This document shows, in pieces, positions 27,476 through 37,611 of a stretch of DNA of 64,000 bases. A model generated the notes under the pieces. That model saw nothing but the letters and a program-made list of their open reading frames with translations. It did no database searches and was not told where the DNA came from. Positions within the stretch are counted from its first letter, which is position 1. Each line of letters begins with the position of its first letter. Both the position numbers and the translations under genes were made by a program. Origin of the DNA: Piscicola geometra (Eukaryota > Annelida > Clitellata > Hirudinida > Piscicolidae); assembly GCA_943735955.1 (NCBI GenBank), contig OX030956.1, positions 10,252,445 to 10,316,444 of the forward strand, in the 5' to 3' direction.

Positions 27476-27645
27476 TTCAAAGCGTTAAAAATTTTAATGG
27501 TCGTTAATTAATTAACGCGTTAATTGAAAGTTAACCTAGTTTAAAGCACAGCTCTTAAAAAATACAAAATAAATGTTATAACATTTTCAAATAATGGCTA
27601 GTAAAGATATATTTTCAATGACTTTTGATTAGAGCTGTGCTTTAA

Positions 27646-27826
27646 TAATAATAATAATATTATTATTATTAATGACAAGCATTATTTTAGTGGCTTCCAG
27701 GCCACTTAGTCTGCATATTTTCATTTGCGCCTTTGGGTTACTAAGCATTGGATGCACTTGAAACTAGGACCTTACATTATTGTTCAAGCCGAGAGTTGTT
27801 GCCGACTCGGCTATCTACAAACATTC
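27646..27826 (-). mobile_element. second SINE family (tRNA-like head), copy 1
   Basis: On the minus strand a head with TAGCCGAGTCGGCAACAACT (box A-like) and GGTCCTAGTTTCAAGTGC (weak box B), then CCCAAAGGCGCAAATGAAAA and a GGCCACTAAAATAATG block, ends in (ATT)n. About 150 bp is shared with 31490-31650. Box B is poor, so tRNA origin is likely but not certain. Confidence 0.6.
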
Positions 27827-27839
27827 GTATTTTCAGATG

Positions 27840-28122
27840 ATTACTCAGTCAACCATTAAAAGTTATAAAAAAAAATCTGAGGTAAGCTTTGAGAGTTTTC
27901 TTCTTGTTTGGTGGCAACAACATGAAGAGGCATATCCGACTCTTGCGAAACTGGTAAAAAAGTACTTGTTATCTCCTGCAAATACAATTTCATGTGAACG
28001 TCTATTCAGCTTGTCAGAACACATAGTTAGCAAGAAAAAAGTCTCTTTAGATCCAACTTATGTTGAAAAACTTGTTTTCTTGAGTAACTGGTTCAAAAAG
28101 GATGTGTTAAATTGCATTTTTA
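27840..28122 (+). pseudogene. hAT transposase dimerisation domain (copy C)
   Basis: Encodes EVSFESFLLVWWQQHEEAYP, TLAKLVKKYLLSPANTISCE, RLFSLSEHIVSKKKVSLDPT and YVEKLVFLSNWFKKDV. This is the complete hAT C-terminal dimerisation region and the longest such stretch in this family in the window. It is the C-terminus only; the catalytic core is absent. Confidence 0.85.
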
Positions 28123-28289
28123 TCCTTTATGGATTCTTTTTTTTCTTTAAAATATTCATTTATTTAATGTCAAATATGCTAAAAACATTGCGTTAAAATA
28201 CGATTAACGCACAATTAAAATTTTTAATCGTACGATTAATGGCGATAAAATTTTTCACTCGTCGAACAGACCTACTTTTTATGTAACAG

Positions 28290-28680
28290 TGTTAACCCAT
28301 AAGCCCAGTGATCCGAATTCGGACATGAAAATTATAGTTCTAAAGTTAATTAAGTACTCATATATAATTATTTTTTGTGTCGGTTAAGTATTATAGATGC
28401 GCTAGCTACAATTTAGAATAATTTAAATTTAAATTGGTGCTATAGTTTATTTACAGTCAGTTTTAAAATCATGCTAAATCAAATTGTTTTATTTTACTTG
28501 TTTGACCTAATAGAAAATAATACGACGCAGTAATTAGTTTTAGTTTTCTGAAAGTATATACTTTCAACGGTAAACAACACAATAGAAAAAGTTACTTTCT
28601 TATAATTTACCCAGAATAGCTACAACTTATTTATAAATTAGTATGTCCGATATCGGATCAATGGGCTCTTACCCAGTCAT
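28290..28680. mobile_element. candidate piggyBac-like MITE
   Basis: TTAACCCATAAGCCCAGTGA then TCCGAATTCGGACATG at the left is mirrored at 28645-28680 by TATGTCCGATATCGGATCAA then TGGGCTCTTACCC. TTAA adjoins the left end, as for piggyBac, but not clearly the right end. A third partial end (AGCCCAATGATCCATATTTG) is at 29138. Confidence 0.5.
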
Positions 28681-29154
28681 TTGCCTCTAGTTTCATACAG
28701 AACTCTGGGTTACCACTAGGCTTAAATTTAGATTTCGAATAACTCTCATTTGTGGATAATACTGAAAAAACGACTTTGTTTTATATATATATTTTTTGGC
28801 ATTTCGAGTGATCAGAACGTTCACGCAATAGTAATTGCATCGCTCCAGATTATAAGCCTAAATTTTTGCTTTATAATTTTTCAGAAAAGTCAGGCACTAC
28901 TGTTGTCAACACAAAGAAAACAAACGAAACTTTGTTTTTGAAGTTTTTACACTAATATGTGTACATAATAATTACAAGCTCATAATTGATAACTCGATAT
29001 TTAGACAATAAAAATAAATTATTTATAATTTTAATTTATTAAGTACCTTGAGCATAAATATTTGTTCACAGTTAATAAATAATCGAGCCATGTTAGCAAT
29101 TTTGTTTTGACAAAAAAATTAGTCAAGAGCCCAATGATCCATATTTGGACACAT

Positions 29155-29221
29155 TGCGCTCTTGAATTTGAGAAAAGAGCGCTATAGAAATTGATTTGAT
29201 TGATTGATTGATTGATTGATC
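29155..29221 (+). mobile_element. LINE 3' tail, GAGCGCTCTTGAATTTGA type
   Basis: GCGCTCTTGAATTTGAGAAA, AGAGCGCTATAGAAATTG and (ATTG)n. The same 60-bp tail is at 41763 and 54664. Only the 3' end inserted. Confidence 0.75.
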
Positions 29222-29309
29222 ACAAAGACCATCAAGATATTTGAAATTTTAAGTTATGATTTAAGTTTCGATAAGAAGGCCCCAAACTAAGATGGAATTA
29301 TGAATTAAA

Positions 29310-29580
29310 CTAAACGCGTTAATCGAAAGTTAACGTAGATTAAAGCAAATTAAAATTGTAAAATTCGTTTTTATTTCCAATGCGTTAATTTTTTTTCAAT
29401 GCGTTAAATTTTTTCCAATGTTTTAATTTTTTTTCAATGCGTTAATTTTTTCCTAATGCGTTAATTTTTCAGCAATGTTTTAATTTTTTGTTAATTTTCA
29501 ATATTTTAACTCTGAAATTTTAACGACATTAAATAATTAACTCGCAAATTTAATGTTAACTCAGATTAAAGCACAGCTCT
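29310..29580 (-). mobile_element. hAT family end fragment (copy D) with TTTTTTCCAATGCGTTAAT repeats
   Basis: Starts with ACGCGTTAATCGAAAGTTAA, has about six imperfect 19-bp units containing AATGCGTTAATTTTTT, and ends TTAACTCAGATTAAAGCACA then GCTCT. It corresponds to one end of copies B and E; no coding sequence. Confidence 0.7.
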
Positions 29581-30433
29581 ATTATAAATATAAAATAAAA
29601 TAAAAGATCAAAGAAAAAAAAAACTAACCAAACTAATATCAATATATTCCAAAAAAATTAGACGTTTGGCAACTACAAACAAAATGGAAGTTAGCAAGAA
29701 ACAGTTTTCAATAAAATAAATTAATATTGTCGACAAAATTTTGTTTTTAAAAATTTGATAGAGCATTTAGGTTTTACAAAAACATCTATGCGCATCTAGC
29801 CCTGTATGGGCATCTTGTTCCGATCTCTTCAATATTAATTAACCTTATTATCGTGAAATTTGAGTAAATTTGATTATCTAGTGATTTACGTTTACTTGAC
29901 ATAGCTGACGCTTAAAGCTTAAACTGGAATTTATTTTTTTGGGTGTGGGTACTCGCGAGACTTCTGCGGGACCTGGAATGAAAATTAAAATCGGGACGAG
30001 AAAAGTCGGAAACTGGGCATTTGTTTTTGGGACGGGAACGGGAATCAACATTCAAATCGGGAATCATCCTTCAAATCGGAAACGGGAAAAACGGAATAAA
30101 AGTTACTGGCATTGAAAAAATTAATAACATGACAAAAAATTGTTTTAAAAGCTTTTCCCTTGATATTTGAGAGAATAAACGTTCTGGAAAATCAAATTTG
30201 GGAGTCAACATACATTATGTCATAGACAATAATGAAGAATCGGAGCTTCAAGACAGAGTTCTGGCAACAATTGCTTTTAATGTAAATCACTCATCCAGAA
30301 ATATTCTTGAAGAAATTAATAAACTCTGCAAAGAAATTTTTTACATGTATCTTTTACATATTCATACTAGATAAATGTCAACATGTTTTAATATTTCAAA
30401 TATTAGTTTATGATTCTAGGAATGTGGTATTCA

Positions 30434-30645
30434 ATCATTAGACTTTTGTACTTTCACAACTAACAATGCATCAAATGTAAAAAAAGCTTTAAACAATTCT
30501 GATAAAATGATTTGAATCGGCTGTTTTGTTCATGATTCAAATCTTGCATTATCTAACAAGTTTTTTGAGCTGACAGCAGACAACCCAATATCTTTATTAA
30601 TTGATAATACTAATGTTGTGAAAGACGTCAAGAAAACTGGGTAAT
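30434..30645 (+). pseudogene. hAT transposase catalytic-core remnant
   Basis: The frame reads FCTFTTNNASNVKKALNNSD, a stop (TGA at 30512-30514), then IGCFVHDSNLALSNKFFELT and NTNVVKDVKKTG. This corresponds to the hAT core segment 'T-DNASN...W-GC-AH-LNL...V--V---V', which includes the second catalytic Asp (here replaced by Asn in TTNNASN). Introns or decay separate it from 30200-30340 (VNIHYVIDNNEESELQDRVL). Confidence 0.6.
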
Positions 30646-31489
30646 TAATTCTCTTTCTTTTTAAACAGTTAAAATTTGTTTAACATTGATATTTGAATTT
30701 TAACATTATTTGTTATAACATTTTATTTTTTTAGAGCAATCAAAAAAAACTTCTAAACATGAGAAAACCAACAAGAATCATTTAAAAGATTTAATTCAAT
30801 TTATTTTATGATGAAATCAGTATATGATGCCATAATTTTAATAAACATTATTCTTATGTAAATTCCTAAAGTATTAAAATCTTTATTTCTTTATTTCGGA
30901 AATGGGTCAGGACCAGATCAAAAAGTTTCGGGTCGCAATCGGTAATCGAATTGCGCGAACGAGACAGGAATCAAAATACTGATGACCATCGGGAACGGGA
31001 CGGGACGAGAAAAAATCGGGACCGGGATGGGATCGAAAATGAAAAATGGTTCAGGTCCAACCTCTCGTGTGAAGTGGGAGATTTTTTCATAATAATTAGG
31101 GGTAATGTGTACTCAGTCGATCACTTTTTACAATAATGTTTATAACTCAAAATGATTATTTTTTCTCAACGCCATTGCAGTTTGGTCTGGCTTTACACAA
31201 TGAAATTAAATGTTCTCGAATAAATGTCTTGGTATTTAATTCTTTTTCTATCCCAAATTCTTTTATTATTACTTTTTTATACTGGGAATGCATCAGACAT
31301 GCTGTCATATGAATAAGATCAATTGGCATCTTTTATTTTGTTGAAATGATCAACTGGAATAAACTGGAAATTAAAAATTCAAATTATTAATTTATAAAAT
31401 AAAAATAATATAACTGACCAGTTTGATTTCAGCTGACAAGTTTTCATCCTCACCCATTTGTTCTAATCAAATAATAATAATGATAATAA

Positions 31490-31650
31490 TTGCGAGCATT
31501 ATTATAGTGGCGTATAACCCAAACGAGCTTCAAGGCCACTTAGGCTGCATATTTTCATTTGCGCCTTTGGGTTACTAGGGCATTGGTTGCCCTTGAACCA
31601 AGGACCATTCATTATTTGTCAAGCCGAGAGTCGTTACCGTTCGAAAATAT
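31490..31650 (-). mobile_element. second SINE family, copy 2
   Basis: Shares CATATTTTCATTTGCGCCTT, TGGGTTACTA, CAAGCCGAGAGT and the (AAT)n end with 27646-27826. Confidence 0.6.
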
Positions 31651-32067
31651 TTGGAGTCGTCATAACAACTTCAAATTTAATGTTGGAGATTTTGATATTG
31701 ACAATGCAATGGTGGCTTCGTTATAAATTTCTATTGCATTTAATACTTATTTTAAGTACAGAGTATCGATGAAACAGAGATTTCCACACTTAGGAGTTTG
31801 CTGAAGAATAAATTTTAAAGAATCCAATCCCAATTACTTTTATTCCCGTTCCAGATTTAAAAGTTGAATCCCGTTCCCGCTTTTCCTGTTTCCGATTTGA
31901 ATGTTGATTCCCGTTCCCGTCCCGAAAACCTATTCCCGGTTCCCGACTTTTCCAGTCCCGAAATTCATTCTCATTCCCGTTCCTGTGGTCAGATCAGGTA
32001 CCCGTATATATATATATATACATACATTGGAAGGGGTATAAAAACCTGTTTTATTTAACAAATTTAT

Positions 32068-32430
32068 TTTAAAGCGCTTGTGAATTAGATAAAAAGCGCT
32101 ATAGAAATAGTTTTTATTAATTTGTATTGTATTGTATTGTATTGAATGTATTGTATTGTATTGTATTGTATTGTATTGTATTGTATTGTATTGTATTGTA
32201 TTGTATTGTATTGTATTGTATTGTATTGTATTGTATTGTATTGTATTGTATTGTATTGTATTGTATTGTATTGTTTTGTATTTTAACGCATTGTATTGTA
32301 TTGTATTGTATTTTATGTATTTTAATGTATTGTTTTGTATTTTATTGTATTGTATTGTATTGTATTGTATTTGATTGTATTGTATTGTATTGTATTTTAT
32401 TGTATTGTATATTATTGTATTGTATTTTAA
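32068..32430 (+). repeat. LINE tail expanding into (TTGTA)n pentanucleotide satellite
   Basis: AAGCGCTTGTGAATTAGATA then AAAAGCGCTATAGAAATAG (32073-32112) is a LINE-tail hairpin. It runs directly into about 300 bp of TTGTA repeats, including TTGTTTTGTATTTTA variants. The open frames across it (MYCIVLYCIV...) are artefacts. Confidence 0.9.
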
Positions 32431-33449
32431 AGAAATGAAATTACACATATTAAAGTGTCTTTATGTGTAATTTGAATATTTTATGAGATAATAATAATCT
32501 ATTGAAATAAAAAATTAAACATGAAGTATTTTCAGTAAAAAAAGAAGAGTGAGAGAAAGAAGGATGGAAAGATAGTAATGTCAAGGTATGGGGGAATGAA
32601 TAAAAAAGATCTGACAGGATGGAGGGGATGGTGATTTATGACGCCATATTCGAGAAAAACTTGTGAGTATCATCAGAAGAGAGTGTGCTTGAAGAAGTGT
32701 AATTAATGTGGACGGATGGAGAAAAGAAGCAGTTGAAGGATGAAAGTTTGAAAGTAAAGAGAAAAAACTATAAATAAAAGATAAAAAAATTAAATTACGT
32801 CAATACAGAAAGTTTTATTAGGGGTAGCAACGGGTTCAAACCCAGAACTTTGTTATAGTACCCTAGTATCAGCCAGATACCCTAAAAATCAATAATTGCG
32901 CATTTTAGTAAAATGCGCTTTTCTGGAGTGAAGTATTACTTTCAAATAAATATACTGGCTCAAACAAGATTTTACTGCACATTTTTTATTTTATAATTAA
33001 CTTAATATTGAAAATATTTTTTATGTTTAGTTTAAAAGAGGTTATTTTCCTAGAAAAACCCCCTCAAAACTTATTCGCTGGATTAAAAATTTACTCATTG
33101 AAATTTTAAAAATAAATGTAATTTCAATTTATATTTAATAAATTACTTTTTTGATCACTGTTTCATTTTTTAAAATATTTATTGTAGAAAAATTTACAAC
33201 TCTAATCGCCAAAAAAAATCTGATAACCGACTCATTATTATTCCTGCACCCGTTCTCATTCCTAGTTTTTTGCAAATGTATTTTAGAGATATTGGTATCA
33301 TAAACATATATGGGTGAATGGAACAAGAAAATTTAGAAGTTACAAATTAAAGTTGACGAAACAAAAGAGATGTGCCATAAATAGAAAATGTAAAAAAACA
33401 GTCAATTGTCCAACTACATTGAAACCATTATTCCTAGTCAATCAATTAA
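32431..33449. other. non-genic DNA
   Basis: No family recognised. Confidence 0.4.
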
Positions 33450-33498
33450 GAAAAAATGTTTCTATTGCGCTTTTTATCTAATTCAAAAGCGCTTCCCG
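33450..33498 (-). mobile_element. LINE 3' tail, minus strand
   Basis: Reverse complement reads AAGCGCTTTTGAATTAGATA then AAAAGCGCAATAGAAA, the same tail as 32073-32112. Confidence 0.6.
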
Positions 33499-34104
33499 AT
33501 GAACTTGCTAAATAAACCACCTATAGGTCCTATAGAATACATATATCAAAATTTAACTATGAAAATACAATATCTCTAAACATTAATTAACCCACTCTTC
33601 ACATCGAGCATCAGCATCATCTTAACCACCGCAGCATCTCTATCATTACCAATGCAAAATTCTTATCACCACAACCCACCACCACCCCAGTACCATCATT
33701 CTTACTACATCATCATCATCACAATATCATCATCATTTCCACAACATCTCCATTAAAATCTTGAAACTGGTGTTGGGGGTCCGACCGGAGGTGCAGAAAA
33801 GGTGGCTGGCGTTAGCCATGACTGAAACAGGTTGTTGCTGTGGCTGGTTTCTTCTGTATTATTGCAGCTCAACCTGGTTTCAAACTACTGAAAACGAAAA
33901 AATTAAAAAAACAATCAAATTAATACTATTTTATGGTAACTTAAAGTTACAATTTAAAAATAGTATGCCCAAAACCGTTTATACTACAAATTTATCGAAT
34001 GGTTTAAGTGGCTGCTATTATGGAAGCTGTTAACCATAAACTTAGAGCACAAAACTGGTCATTGAATAGGCATCGCAAATTGTATTTCAATAACAAAACT
34101 TGCA

Positions 34105-34394
34105 TTTCTATTGCATATGCTTATGGAGTGGCGCTAGTAAATACGGTTTTCCACATTTGAGGATTTCTGGTGGAATGCCATCATCTTCTTTGCCACTCTT
34201 TAAGGCATTTATAGCTTTGCTGAGTTTGTCCATGGTTGACTCGACATTCAGATCCTCCATGTCTGGCAAGTCTTCTATGGCGTGATGCTCTATCTGTGTC
34301 AGAGATTTTTCTTTAGAATAAAGTTCCAGATAGTGTTCGACCCACCTTGCCATTTGCTTGTCTTTGTCTGTGATGGTCTCTCCTGATTTGGACT
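34105..34394 (-). pseudogene. LINE family C, pre-RT segment (part of inverted 5' region)
   Basis: Encodes KSKSGETITDKDKQMARWVE then HYLELYSKEKS, IEDLPDMEDLNVESTMDKLS, KAINALKSGKEDDGIPPEIL and KCGKPYL. This is the conserved linker and first RT motif of a LINE family widespread in marine animals. The piggyBac at 34399-36132 separates it from its upstream half at 36137-36655; the reading resumes KTAPLK / SKSGE across the insertion. It is in opposite orientation to the RT at 36656-37600. Confidence 0.85.
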
Positions 34395-34559
34395 TCAACC
34401 CATTAACGCATGACTCAAAGGAATTAATTAATTTTTTTACATTTTATTGAAAAACTGATTCTAAAAAATAAAATCAAAAAATTAGTCTGAAATATTTTAT
34501 GCAAAAAAAGTTAAGATAAAAATAAAAAATGTCCTTAAAAAAGGACACTATGCATTGCT

Positions 34560-34729
34560 ACTGACGGTAATCACGATTCGTGGTAGATGCTTAAGCACTC
34601 CAAATGTAAAGCTACATTACATTTAAGGCATTTCTTTTCCACTTTCTTTCCACATTGCTTGAATCTTATTTGGCCATCTTCAATTTTACCAATAAAATGA
34701 TCTTTTCCATCGTATCGGACATCTGCAAC
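34560..34729 (-). pseudogene. piggyBac transposase C-terminal Cys-rich end
   Basis: RVADVRYDGKDHFIGKIEDG, then QIRFKQCGKKVEKKCLKCNV and ALHLECLSIYHES followed by TGA. The Cys/His pattern is the C-terminal zinc-binding domain that in piggyBac transposases contacts the transposon ends. It is separated from the N-terminal part by a deletion of roughly 200 residues. Confidence 0.85.
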
Positions 34730-34745
34730 ACGCTTTTAGCTAAAT

Positions 34746-35737
34746 TCATGGATTCTTTTTTTTCTTTTTGATCTGTTTGAAACCATATGAAAAAATTATA
34801 AATATTTCAGTATAACATGGAGTGTCTTTTGGTAAGCATTTTATTAGTTTAGATACCACCGATCCACCAAGTCCTAATTCGCTATTGAACTCTTCCGAGG
34901 CTCCTTGATACGGGTAACAGGTTACCCAATACCCAAGCCTATTATTTAGACACCAAACTTTATATCCAAACCTTATGGGTTTTTCTCTGATAAACTGTTT
35001 TGATGAATGCCTTCCATAATATGGCACCATTGATTCATCAATCGCCAAATGACATTCTTTGGGCCAAAATTTGAGAAATCTTTCATTCATAGCATCAAAT
35101 AATGGACGCACTTTGGCCATCTTGTCTAACTTATTAATTTTCTCGTTGTCATTGCAAAGCAAATATCTTAATAACTTTTCAAATCTGTTGACAGTCATAG
35201 CATTGCTTACAGCTAGATTGTGTACATCGTCGCTCTGTTCCCAGTACATCCTGCGCTTTGCCAAAGGAACATAACCTGAAAGCATGAGTAGAGCCAGCAC
35301 CACTCTATATTCATTTTCAGTAGCATTCAGCTGTTTTAGTTTTTGGCTGTCATATAAATTTGACATGTCTGTTATTAGCTTGATGACTGGTACATCCAAA
35401 AATAAATTATACAATGTGAGAGGAAACATTTTTTCTAAATTTGGTTTGTCCTCTGAACTATTTTTTTAGCTGGCCTTTTTACAGCAGTTTCTTCTCTACT
35501 TATAGTGGTTTTCTCTTCCCCGATTTTGGAAATTACTATTTCTGCTTCTGCATTTAGCTGGTTTCTTGATAAATTATCTAGGGTACCTTCACCATCCTCG
35601 GGTTCACTATCCTCATCAGAGCAGTTTGGGTCAGTAGAAGGAATCATGACTATATCTGCTGAGAAGAAATCATTGTCATCTTCCAAAATACTAATGACTT
35701 CATGAAGAGCGAATCTGAAAATAATTGTTTTTACCAT
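34746..35737 (-). pseudogene. piggyBac transposase (PGBD type), N-terminal and core fragment
   Basis: 35737-35435 is an acidic N-terminus (SEDE/EPED type) with FALHEVISILEDDNDFFSAD; a TAA-containing junction or indel follows. 35429-34746 is the DDE_Tnp_1_7 domain start: FLDVPVIKLITDMSNLYDSQ, LLMLSGYVPLAKRRMYW, MTVNRFEKLLRYLLCNDNEK, then HLAIDESMVPYYGRHSSKQF (first catalytic Asp, DES) and IREKPIRFGYKVWCLNN. It breaks off after SKLIKCLPKDTPCYTEIFII, before the second and third catalytic Asp, into an A-rich run. The element can therefore move only with another copy's transposase. Confidence 0.92.
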
Positions 35738-36136
35738 AAGTATTACTGCATAGTGTCTTTAAAAAAGGACACTCAATAAAACACAGTTTTTGGAAATAAT
35801 ATTACATGTAAAGTGAAATATATTTTAAAATAAGATATAAGAATGAATAACAATGAAATAATATTATAAATTATAAATGGTAGACATTAAATAAAATTAT
35901 AACTAACTTTTTTTCATGAGCCATGACAAAAACACAAAAAATTTAGTTATCGCCTTGAAAAATCAGAATATCGAAACAATTTATCAATTTCAAATCACAC
36001 AAAAAATTTTAACAAAGATTTCAGTTTATATAGGACAGGATTAGTTGCAAAGATAATAAATATAATCAAGATAACTATTATAAAAAAACTTTTTATTGCT
36101 GTCTTTAAAAAAGGACAGTATGCGTTAATGGGTTAA

Positions 36137-36655
36137 GGGTGCAGTCTTCTTTGCTGACTTGCCTGTTGCTTTCTTGATGCCTTCATACATGCTCCATAAG
36201 TTGCCAGCGTCTGACGCTTGTTGGATGCTCTTCGCCAGTTGAAGCCAGTAGTCATTTTCGCAGCGTCAAGCCGTCTGCTGGGCCTTTCTTAGGGCAGCTT
36301 TCAACTCTTCGAAGGTGGACTGACTCGGGTCGCGTTTGTATTCGATCAATGCCTTTCTCTTGGCATCAATGACAGGCTCAAGAGCGGTCGTTTTCGCTTT
36401 GAACGAGTCAGTATTCTTGTGCTCCTTTTTACCATATGTCAGTAAAGCAGTTTTGAAGATGGTATTTTGGAGTGAGCTCCATCTGGCTTCCGCATTAGGC
36501 TCTTGGTCGCAGTGTTGCAGCTTTCCCAACCGATCTCTGAACTCATGGTTTACTTGATGGGTGGTCTGAAATGTGTTGATTTTCGGCTGGCATTTCTTCT
36601 TGGAGATGTGAAGCTTTTTTGTTGTAAGCCAAACTTTGACCTGTTTTCTACACAT
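36137..36655 (-). pseudogene. LINE family C, linker upstream of RT (inverted)
   Basis: Minus-strand frame HISKKKCQPKINTFQTTHQV, DALE-type charged linker through EARWSSLQNTIFKTALLTYG and ALIEYKRDPSQSTFEELKAA to LRKAQQTA, then past a stop to KSIQQASDAGNLWSMYEGIK and TGKSAKKTAPLK. It ends at the piggyBac insertion. The long minus-strand frame drawn over 36266-37102 is only real up to about 36655; beyond that it is antisense to the RT. Confidence 0.8.
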
Positions 36656-37605
36656 TTGGACCGCACCAAAGCTTTCGATACCGTCATTAGAAAAGGTATG
36701 TGAAAGATCATGGCCAAGTAGGTTTGTTGAAGGAAATTCATCGTCTTGGTGCAAAAATTCCACGAAGGCATGCAGGCCAGAGTCATCTGACCTTTTCTCA
36801 GTCACAAACGGGATCGAGCAAGGCTGCGTTCTGGCACCAACTCTGTTTAGCCTTATGTTTTCAACCATGCTGACTGATGCCTTCAGAGATGAGGTGGTTG
36901 GTGTCAATCTAAAGTACCGCAAAAATGGTAACCTGTTCAACTTTTGGAGGTTCCAGGCAAAAACCAAGGCTACGACAGACATCTTCAGAGACCTGCTGTT
37001 TGCTGATGACTGTGCCGTCAACGCTGTCTCAGAAGCCGACATGCAACGCAGCGTTAACCATTTTTCCAGCGCATTCACAAATTTTGGACTGACGGTCAGC
37101 ACACAGAAGACTGAAGTTCTTCATCAGCCAGCACCTGGAATGCCCTACGTTGAACCTAATATCACGTTCAATAGACAAAAGCTCAACACAGTGGACCGCT
37201 TCACCTACCTAGACAATTCACTATCCCAGAGTGTCACCCTCGACAACGAGGTGAATGTAAGGATTGCTAGAACCAGTTACACTTTTAGCAGTTTGTACCC
37301 TAACGTCTGGAACAGAAGACACATCACCACCAAGACCAAGCTGAAGGTATACAGGGCTGATGCTCCCCACACTGCTATATGCATGTTAAACTTAGACTGT
37401 ATATCAACGCCATGCTAGAAAGTTGAACCACTTTCACACAACTAGTCTCAGAAAAATCTTCAGCATAAAATGGCAAAAGAAAACTCTTGACACAGTGTTA
37501 CCGTCCATAGCAGGTCTTCCCAGCAACTTCACCCTCCTAATGCAATCTCAGTTTTGCTGGGCAGACATGTAGTCCGAATGCCAGATGAGAGGCTGTCAAA
37601 AAGAC
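36656..37605 (+). pseudogene. LINE family C reverse transcriptase and C-terminal region
   Basis: HLDRTKAFDTVIRKGM (first RT Asp, a frame apart) is followed in the frame at 36636-37418 by VTNGIEQGCVLAPTLFSLMF, RFQAKTKATTDIFRDLLFAD then DCAVNAVS (FADD catalytic motif), FGLTVSTQKTEVLHQPAPG, and VDRFTYLDNSLSQSVTLDNE. Further frameshifted pieces (KIFSIKWQKKTLDTVLPS, WADM..VVRMPDERLSKRLG) reach 37605. Stops and shifts make it inactive. It abuts the oppositely oriented linker at about 36655. Confidence 0.88.
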
Positions 37606-37611
37606 TTGGGA

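Larger units (their letters stand above)
25940..27556 (-). mobile_element. hAT element copy B with expanded internal array
   Basis: Left end AGAGCTGTTCCACGATTAAA then AATTTTAATCGCCGTTAATC; right end TTAACCTAGTTTAAAGCACA then GCTCT. It is inverted relative to copies A, C and E. It carries a decayed transposase and a tandem array (26925-27475) at the place where copy A has five AACGCGTT units. Confidence 0.85.
27632..28271 (+). mobile_element. hAT element copy C, interrupted by a SINE
   Basis: Begins AGAGCTGTGCTTTAA and ends GATTAATGGCGATAAAATTT then TTCACTCGTCGAACAGACCT. Most of the transposase is deleted. A SINE occupies about 27646-27826. Confidence 0.75.
29943..32003. mobile_element. hAT-like element with about 170-bp G-rich inverted ends
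   Basis: GGGTACTCGCGAG...GGGACGGGAACGGGAATCAA...CGGAAACGGG at 29943-30115 is matched in inverted order by 31846-32003 (CCGATTTGAATGTTGATTCC, CGTTCCCGTCCCG, GGTACCC). A third G-rich block in direct orientation is at 30895-31070. Inside are a hAT transposase remnant, a SINE copy and a TIR-element half (31098). A solo C-orientation end is at 63725-63885. Confidence 0.7.
34399..36132 (-). mobile_element. piggyBac transposon, internally deleted
   Basis: Ends CCCATTAACGCAT and ATGCGTTAATGGG are 13-bp perfect inverted repeats beginning CCC, as in piggyBac. TTAA follows on the right (36133-36136) and TCAA, one base changed, on the left (34395-34398). Three copies of a TCCTTTTTTAAAGGAC-like palindrome (34529, 35752, 36099) lie near the ends. 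It carries a transposase lacking its catalytic C-terminal half. Confidence 0.92.

Noticed and set aside
31930..32448. 172-residue frame rich in YNTIQ and MYCIV frames on the other strand
   Set aside because: (TTGTA)n pentanucleotide repeat.
33601..33760. His/Pro-rich coding exon (YHHNPPPPQYHH)
   Set aside because: CATCAT and CCACC microsatellite-like composition, with no splice or family support.
36266..37102. 278-residue minus-strand protein
   Set aside because: A chimera: only the part up to about 36655 is LINE linker; the rest is antisense to the plus-strand RT.
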